Shown: positions 20,901 to 29,900 of the stretch, piece by piece
How the letters are laid out: each line of letters starts with the position of its first letter
Position numbering within the stretch: position 1 is the stretch's first letter
Assembly: GCF_026626635.1 (NCBI RefSeq)
Contig: NZ_JAPNKA010000001.1
Span: forward strand, 7,130,001 to 7,194,000
DNA from: Archangium lansingense
Lineage (GTDB): Bacteria; Myxococcota; Myxococcia; Myxococcales; Myxococcaceae
Direction of reading: 5' to 3'
DNA: 64,000 nt
Notes under the pieces: generated by a model
Seen by the model: the letters and a program-made list of their open reading frames with translations, nothing else
The model's database searches: none
What the model was told of the DNA's origin: nothing
Made by a program: the position numbers and the translations under genes

Positions 20901-23900
20901 GCTGCCGCACCGCAGCCTCGGTGCTGGCTCCCGGCTCCGCATCCAGGCTCTCCACCACCAGCGGCAGCTCCGCTGATTCCTCGATGATTTGGATCGGCGT
21001 GCCGCCACTCTCGACGAACCGGGTCCGCAGCGCCTCGTGACGCCGCGCCAGCTCGTGCAGGCTCCGCTCCAGGGCCGCCACGTCCACCCGGCCCGTCAGC
21101 TCCACCGCCATCGGGATGTGGTAGAAGACGCCGCCTCCGTCGAGCTGCTCCAGCAGCCACAACCGCTCCTGCGCAAACGAGAGCGGCAGCGAGCCCCCGC
21201 GAGGCACTCGCCTCAACGGCGGCACCTGGGTAGCCCCCTCCGCGGTGGCCAGCGCCCGCTGCACCCGCTCGGCCAGTCCCGCCACCGTCGGGGCTTCGAA
21301 CACCTCTCGCAGCGGCAGCTCCACCTGCAGCGCGCTCCTCAGCCGCGCCACCAACTGCATCGCCAGCAACGAGTGCCCGCCCAGCTCGAAGAAGCTCTCG
21401 TTCACCCCTACCCGCTGAACGCGCAGCAACTCGCTCCACAGCCCCGCCAGCACTTCCTCCACCGGCGTCCGCGGAGCCACCCACTGCTCCGACAACCTGT
21501 CGAGCACCGGCGCCGGCAGCGCCGCCCTGTCCACCTTGCCGTTCGCCGTCAGCGGCAGCGCCTCCAGCGCCACAATTGCCGATGGCACCATGTACTCCGG
21601 CAGCTTCTGCTTCAGCCAGGTACGTACGGTCTCGGGATTCAACTCGGGGCCCTCGATACCCTCACCCCGTCCCTCTCCCGAGGGGAGAGGGGAAGTGGGC
21701 ACCACATACGCCACCAGCCGCTTGTCTCCCACGGCCACTTCTCTTGCTACCACCACCGCATCTCGCACCGCCGGGTGTCTCTCCAGGGCTGCCTGCACCT
21801 CGCCCAGCTCCACCCGGTAGCCGCGGATCTTGAGCTGGTGGTCCACCCGGCCCAGGAACTCCACTCGGCCATCCGCCAGCAGCCGCACCCTGTCTCCCGT
21901 GCGGTACATCCTCGCGCCCGGCTCGTCCGAGAACGCATCCGGCACGAAGCGCTCCACCGTCAGCTCCGGCCGTCCCAGGTAGCCCCGACCCACCACGCTG
22001 CCGCCGATGCACAGCTCTCCCGGCACGCCCACCGGCACAGGCTGCAAGTGCCTGTCCAGGACGTACACCCGCGCGTTCGGGATCGGCCAGCCGAGCGGCA
22101 CCGACGCGGACACCCGCCCCTCCGAGCCTCGCTCCACCCGGAAGGTCAACACGCCCACCGTCGTCTCGGTGGGACCGTAGTGGTTGAACACCACCAGCTC
22201 CGGAGACAGCGCGTGCACCCGGTCCATCAGCGTCCAATCTGAGACGTCTCCGCCCAGCACCAGGCGCTTGCGCGGCAACACCCGCTCCGGGTGCGGCGAG
22301 TCCAACAGGGCCCGCAGGTGTGCGGGCACAATCTTCAGACCATCCACCGCCCCTCTCTCGAGGAGTCTCGCCAGCACGGCTGGATCCGAAGCGCTCTCCT
22401 TCGAAATGAAGTGCAGTGCTCCACCTCGGCAGAGCGTTGGGAAGATGGCGGTATTGCCCAGGTCCGCGGCCAGCGTGGACACCGAGGCGAAGCTGGCTCC
22501 TTCTGGCAGCTCCAGCCTGCTCGAGACACCCTGCACGTAATTGACGAGCTGCCTGTGCTCGATGGCCACGCCCTTCGGCCGGCCCGTCGAGCCCGAGGTG
22601 AAGATGACGTAGACGAGGTTCTCCGGCTGCACAGTGGCAGGAAGGTTGGCCTCGCTGCGTGCGGCCAGCCGAGCCGCATCCGTGTCCAGGCACACCACCG
22701 CCCCGCCGAAGCCACTCAGGCTCTCGGCCAGACGCGAATCCGTGACGAGCGCACGCGCCCCGGAGTCCTCGAGGATTCCGCGCTGGCGCTCGGCCGGGAA
22801 CGCGGGATCCAGAGGCACGTAGGCGCCTCCGGCCTTGAGAATGCCCCACAGGCCCACCAGCGCCTCCACCGAGCGCTCCAGGAACAGGCCTACCGGCACG
22901 TCCGGACCCACTCCCAGCTCACGCAGGTGCCAGGCGAGCTGGTTGGCTCGCTGGTTCAGCTCCCGGTACGTCAGCCTCGCCTCCTCAGCGACCACCGCGA
23001 GCGCCTCGGGCGTCCGCTCCACCTGCGCCTCGAAGAGCGAGTGAACGGTGGCCGATGGCATGGCGGCGCGGGTGTCGTTCCACTCCACCAGCAGCCGGCG
23101 CTCCTCGCCCTGCTCCAGCAGCGGCAACAACGCCAGCGGCTGCTCCGGCGACTCCACCACGGACCGGGCCAGCCCAGCCAGGCACCCGGCCATGCCCGCC
23201 ACCGTGGCCTCATCGAACAGGCTGGTGGCGTACTCGAAGACGCAGCTCAGCCCCTCGCGCTCCTCTCGCACCGTCAAGCCCAGGTCGAACTTGGAGCTGC
23301 CGACGGGGACATCCATCACGCCGAACTTCAAGGAGGGAAGCTGGACCTCCGACTCGGGCGTATTGATCAGGTTGATGCTGGCCTGGAACACAGGCGTGCG
23401 GCTCGTGTCACGCGGCAGGTCGAGCACATCCACAATGCGCTCGAAGGGGGCGTCCTGGTGGGCATAGGCCTCCAGCGCCGAGTGCCGTACGCGCCCCAGC
23501 AGCTCTCGGAAGGAGGGAGCCCCCGCGAGCGGCGCACGCAGGGCCAGGGTGTTGATGAAGCAGCCGATGAGTCCCTCCAACTCGGGCCGGTTGCGGCCCG
23601 CGAGCGGCGTGCCCACCGCGAAGTCTTCCTGGCCGCTGTAGCGGTGCAGCAGCGCCTGGTAGAGGGCCATCATCACCATGAAGGAGGTGGCCCCCTCGCG
23701 CCGGCCGAGCGCCAGCAAGGGCTCGGAGACGTCGCGGGGCAGCACGAACCGGTACACGTCGCCCGCCCAGGAACGGGTGGCGGGGCGAGGTCTGTCCGTG
23801 GGCAGCTCCAGCACCGGCACTCCGGCGAGCTGCTTCTTCCAATACGCGAGCTGCGACTCCATGGCCTGACCGCTCAGCCAGCCGCGCTGCCAGACAGCGT

Positions 23901-26900
23901 AGTCGGCGTACTGCACCGGCAGTTCGGGCAGCGGGGACGGACGGCCCGCCAGGAAGGACTCGTAGATCATTCCCAGCTCGCCATAGAGCACCGTGGCCGA
24001 CCAGGCGTCCGAGGCCACGTGATGGAGGGTGAGCTGGAGGAAGTGCTCCGACTCACTGATGCGGATCAGCACGGCCCGCATCACAGGCCCGCGCAACAGA
24101 TCGAATGGCCTGAGGGCCTCGACACGTGCCAGCCGGAAGGCATCCGCCTCACGCTCCGCCGCCGACTCGCCCGTGGCCTCCCGATGCTCCAGCACCAGCG
24201 GCATCGAGGGGGCGATCTCCTGGCGTGCCCCATCGTTCCCGAGGACATAGGTGGAGCGCAGCACCTCGTGCCGTCGCACCACCTCATTCAATGCGGCCTC
24301 TAGAGGCGCTATCTCCAACTTGCCCGACAGCCGCAGCACCGCGGTGTTGTTGTAGGCGACGTCCGCCGGATTGAGCTGCTGCAGGAACCAGAGCCGCTCC
24401 TGCGCGAACGAGAGTGGCAGGGGCTGTTCTCGCGAGACACGCACCACTGGCGAGTGCATCCCCGAGGAAACCCGCGGGCTCGAAGCCAGGGCCTTCTGCG
24501 TCCCCTGCGTGTTCTGCACGGCCGTCGTGGTCCGAGCCGGACGGCGCGACTTCGAGGCACGGGGCGGAGCCACTCGCTCCACCTCTCCGTCAACGCGGTA
24601 CCGGGCGCGCTGTCCTGTCAGGAAGAGCCGCTCGTCCGCACCTGCTCCGGGAGCGGAAATGAAGCGGGCTCGGGTCGCCTCGGGGTCCATCCAGAAGCCG
24701 CGCGGGACAGCACCGCCGCCGATCGCAAGCTCCCCCACGACACCGACGGGCACTGGAGCACCGGACACATCAAGGAGCCGGATTGCCCCGGTGCCAGCGC
24801 CCGGCCAGGCCGCCTCCACCACGGACGCCTCGAGCTCCACACGCTCCGAGGAGAAGGCCTGGCTCAGTGCCGAGACCGCTTCCGGAGCAACTGCCTCACC
24901 GCCCAGTACCAGCCGGCGCACGCTGCCCAGCGCCTCGGAGGCCCCGGGCAGCTCCGCCAGCGCACGGGCCTGCGACGGAGCACAGCGCAGCGCAGTAATG
25001 CCCTCGCTCCGGACGGTCTCCAGCAGCTCTCCGAATCCTCCTGCCCCCTCGGCGAGCACGGGCTCGGGACGCACCACGGGCGCCTGGACGCGCTGCCGCA
25101 GCACATCCAGCAGGCGGAGGCTGGACATGGTGTCCTCCAGCCCCACGCCGAAGTCCACGAGGCAGGCGATCTCGTCCACGTCGAGCGTCCGCACGCGCTC
25201 GATGATGCGCTCGCCGTCCTCCACCGAGCCGAAGATGCCGCCGTCCCGCAGCGAGTGCTCGACACCCTGACCGAGCAGCGCGTCCATGTCCTGCTCGGTC
25301 AGTCCGCGCACATCCACCTGGAGGCCCTGGCTGGCCATCAAGTTGCCGAAGATGTCCACCGAGCTGCGGAAGTACTTCTTGAGCGGCTCGCGAACGACGG
25401 AGCGGACCTCATCGAGATCCCTGCCCAAGAAGGTGTGGAGCATCAGCGTCACGTGACCGCGACCGGGCCCGTGACCACGCTTGCGCCAGGCCTCGCGGTA
25501 GAGCGCCACCTTCGCCTTGAGCTCGTCCAGGTTGGAGCCGATTCCGAGCACGTTGGTGAGGATGCCCGCGCCCACGTCTCCAGCCTGACGGAACGTCTCC
25601 GGGTTGCCGGCCGAGGTGAGCCACACGGGAACCTCGGGCTGCGACGGCTTCGGCCGCACCGCGAGCTCCACCTCCACTCCGGCACCATTGCGCCGCCGGA
25701 CCGTCTCACCCCGCCACAGCCGCCGGAATTCCTCCAGCCGCTCCACCAGCACCTCGCGCCGCCGAGCGAACGTGTCCGGTGAGAGTGAGAAGTCATTGGC
25801 GTGCCAGCCTGTGGCGAACGACAGGCCCACGCGCCCGCCGGACAAGTTGTCCACGACAGACCACTGCTCGGCCACCTCGATGGGATCATGCAGCGGCAGC
25901 ACGACGCTGCCCGCGCGCAGCCGCAGGTTGCGGGTGATCATCGCGAGCGCGCCGCTGATCACCGATGGCGCCGGGTACAGGCCGCCGAACGAGTGGAAGC
26001 GACGCTCCGGCGTCCAGATGGCGGAGAAGCCGTGCGTATCGGCGAACTTCGCGCCCTCGATCAACATCTCGTACTTGCGCTCGCCGAGTGAGTCCTCGTC
26101 ATTGGCGAAATACGAGAGGCTGAACTCGAGCGGCCTGTGCGCCACCTGCTTCCGGCCCAAGACGGCGAAGCGCGCGGCCAGCCGCTCGGGCGGGAGGACG
26201 ACACGCATTCCACGCGCGAGCGCCCAAAGTAGATCCAACCCCGAGGCGTCCGCGGCCGGGCCACCCGCCGCCAGCCACACCTCGCCCTCCCCTGCGCCCA
26301 TCCGTGCGTCCAGCGAGGCCAGCAACCGCGCGATGTTGCGGTGGGTGAGCTGGATCCGGCCACGCCCACCGAACGCCTCAGAGGCGGGCACAATGAATGC
26401 CAGCCGATCATCCAGTACCGCATCCGTCGCCGCGCCGCCCGCCTCGGACAGCTCCGCGTCCACCGTCAGCATGCGCACGCCTGCCGGAGGCGACAGCGCC
26501 GCGGACCGGGCCACCAGCAGCAACCGGGGGCCCTCCGTCGGGAAGAGAGAGGGCAGCTCGGCCAGCTCACCCGAAGACACGGGCAGACAGGCCCCGCCCG
26601 CTTCCAGCACGCCCCAGAGCGCGATCACCGCCTCAATCGACGGCTCCAGCCGGAGGGCTACCGGGACTTCCGGTCCAACCCCCTCACTCCGAAGCCGAAC
26701 GGCGAGTCCCCGCGCGCACGCGGCCAACTCGCGCCACTTCAGACGCCGCCCGCCCGAGCTGATCGCCACCGCCTCCGGCGACCGCTCTACGCGCGCCGCG
26801 AGCCGGGCCAACAGGCCGGGAGTGGCATCCACCTGAGCGGGAAGCAGAAGGCTCCGCTGCTCCGCCGGGGTCGCGAGCGGCAGGCGCGAGAGCCGCAGCT

Positions 26901-29900
26901 CCGGATTCTCGATGACCGCCGCCAGCAGCGTCTCAAGATGGCCCACCAGCCGAGCGATGCGCGCCTCGTCATAGAGATCGGTGGCGTACTCGACGAAGCC
27001 CGTGAAGCCCTGGGCGCTCTCCGTCAGGAGCAGCGTCATCTCACCGAGCGTGGCGCCGAACTGGGCAGGCGTGCCCGGCACTTCCACCAAGCGCATGTCG
27101 AGCCCGGGGACGGGCGGCGGGGCCGTGGTGACGTCCGCGTGCAGGACGAGGGCGGCGTCACAGAGCCGCGACTGCCCCGGATCGCGCCCGGGGGACACCT
27201 GTGGCAGCAGATGCTCGAAGGGCACATCCTGATTGGCAGAAGCGCCGATCGTCACGTCGCGGGCCCGCCCCAGGAGCTCGCGGAACGTCGGGTCGCCCGA
27301 GAGGTCAGTCCTCAAGGCGATGGCATGAGCAACAAAGCCGATGAGCGGCTCCAGCTCGCCCTTGGCGCGGTTGCCGATGGGCGTGCCCACCACGATGTCA
27401 TCGCGCCCCGAGTAGCGAGAGAGCAGAGCCGAGAGCGCGGCCAGCAGCGTGGCGAAAGATGTCACGCGCTCGCGCTGGTTGAAGGCGATGAGCGCGGCGC
27501 CCAGCTTGCCGGTGAAGGACACGGGGAAACGCACACCGCGCAGTTGCTGCCGGGCCGAGCGCGGCCGATCCGAGGCCAGTTCCAGCGATCCGGGCAGCTC
27601 CGCGAGCACCTCGCGCCAATACGCCTCCTGCTCCGCCAGGGCACCCGCGGCCAGCGAGCGCCGCTCCCAGGACGCGTAATCCACGTACTGCACGGCCAGC
27701 TCCGGCAGGGGGGCCGGCTTTCCGTCGCGGAAGGCCTGGTAGTTCACCGCCGCCTCGCGAACGAAGGCCACCAGCGAGAGCGTGTCGGCGGCAATGTGGT
27801 GGACTGTCAGCAGCAGCAGGTACTCGGACTCAGCCAGCCGCAGCAGGCGGGCACGGACGATGGGCTCGCGCTCCAGCGAGAACGGCCGCTCCGCCTCCTC
27901 CAGCGCCAGCCGCATCGCCTCCGCCTCACGGTCTCCACCATGGTTCCGCAGCTCCACCACGGGGACCTTGATCTGGAGCGAGGGGGCGAAGCCCTGACGC
28001 ACGCGCCCGTCCACCACGGTGTAGGTTGCCCGAAGCATCTCGTGCCGGCGGATGACTTCGTTGATGCTGCGCTCCAGTAACCCGGCGTCGAGCGCGCCGG
28101 AGATCCGGATTGCCAGCGGCATGTTGAGGGCCGGATTGCCGGGCTCGCGCTGCTCCATCCGCCAGACGCGCTCCTGAACGATGGAGAGCGGCAACTCGCC
28201 GGTACGGTCGATCCGCACCATGGCCTCGGGAGCCACGGGCCCGGTGGGTTGCGCCGCCTGGAGCAGGGACTCGATGTGCGCGGAGATCCCTCTCACGGTA
28301 GGCGCATCGAAGAGCGCGCCAAGCGGCAACTGCACGGAGAACGTCTCGCGCAGGCGGGTGAGCATCTGCGCGGCCATCAGCGAGTTGCCGCCCAGCTCCA
28401 AGAAGTCATCGTCAGGGCCGATCTCCACCGAGCCCAGACGCTCGCGCCAGATCTCCATGACACGCCGCTCAATCTCACTCCGAGGGGCGGCCACCGGAGC
28501 GGGAGCAGGCGTGCCCACGGGGGCCTTGGCGGCAACGGGAGCGGTGGGCGTGGCAGCGGAAGGCACGGACTCCAGCACGGGCAGCGCGGCCGTCGACTGG
28601 AGGCTGCAGGACTTCTCCTCGAACGGGTACGTGGGCAGCGGAATGCGCCTGCCGGGCCCGCCCGCGTGGAACTTCGACCAGTCCACCTCGACACCTGCGC
28701 TCCACAGCTCTCCAACCGAGCGCAAGAGTCCGGCGTAATCACTCTCCGAGGGTCGGCGGCGCAGCGACGGCACGGAGATCAGCCGCTTGTCCTGGCGCAC
28801 GCGCGGGCGGCACAGCGACGTGAGATCCTGGCCCGGTCCCACCTCCAACAGGGCACTGCAGCCGTCCGCGAGCAGCACCTCAAGACCCGCCGAGAAACGC
28901 ACCGGCTGGCGCATCTGCCGAGCCCAGTAGGCGGGATCCATGACCTCTTCGGCGCGAATCCACGTCGCGGTGAGGCTCGACACGTAGCGAAGCTTGGGCG
29001 CCTGGAGGCGCAGTCCGGAGACCACCCGCGCCAGATCCGGCATCAGCGGCTCCACCGCGCTGGAGTGGAAGGCATGGGCCGCGGGCAAGCGGACCACTCC
29101 CACGCCACGACCGGAGAGGGCCTGCTCCAGCCGCTCGATGGCCTCGACAGGTCCGGAGACGACGCAGCGGCCAGGACCGTTGACGGCCGCCAGCGTGAGC
29201 CCGTCGGCGAGCAGAGGCAGCAGCTCCGCCTCCTCCATGCCCACCGAGAGCATGGCCCCTGGCGGCATCCGTGCCATCAGGGCGCCTCGCGCCACGGCGA
29301 GCCGCAACCCATCCTCGGGAGACAGCACGCCCGCCACGCACGCCACCACGTACTCACCGTAACTGTGCCCCAGCATCGCGTGGGGCTTCACGCCCCAGTA
29401 CATCCAGAGCCGGGCCAGCGCGTGCTCAACAATGAAGAGCGCGGGCAGCGCCACGCGCGGGTCCACCAACCTTCGGGCAGCGCTCTCCTCCTGCCCGGCC
29501 GCCGGGAGCAGCAGTGCACGCACCTCGGCCCCGAGCGACGGCTCCAGCCGGGCAAGCGCGGCCTCCACGTCCTTGCGGAAGCCCGGCTCAGCCGCATGCA
29601 GCTCGCGCCCCATGCCCACCGTCTGGACGCCTTGCCCAGGGAAGAGGAAGGCCACCCTGCGCGTCCGATTCGCCTCCACCGCCGCGGGGAGCTGGCGCAG
29701 CCGCTCCACCAGACTGGCCGCGTCCGCCGCCACCACGGACTGCCGGTACTCGAAAGCCCGCCGGCCCACGTTGCGCGTGAAGGCCACGTTCGCCAGCGCC
29801 ACGCCGGGCTCGGCCTCCACGTGCGAGGCCAGCTCCCGCGCCATCGCCTCCAGGGCAGTGGGGGTCCGAGCAGACAACGTTACGAGCCGCTGCGGGCGGG

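Larger units (their letters stand above)
21240..24430 (-). other. NRPS module: C-A(Asp)-PCP
   Basis: C has LPLSFAQERLWFLQQL and HHVASDAWS, where Ala replaces the usual Gly. The A code reads D-L-T-K-V-G-H-V-G-K, matching Asp codes. The A domain holds an extra PLPSGEGRGEG segment before VRTWLKQKLPEYMVP, encoded by a REP-like palindrome. The PCP is FFELGGHSLLAMQLV near 21375. Confidence 0.85.

Noticed and set aside
1..23050. CRISPR array or mobile element as the source of the repeats
   Set aside because: The repeats are kilobase-long coding modules in frame, with no short regular spacers, transposase, terminal inverted repeats or target duplications seen.
24590..26800. Frameshift or assembly error as the cause of the decayed A domain
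   Set aside because: The frame is open through the whole region, the LLM inside is intact, and the remaining A segments (for example LTHRNIARLLA, LLWALARGM) stay in frame, so true divergence is more likely, though raw reads were not available.
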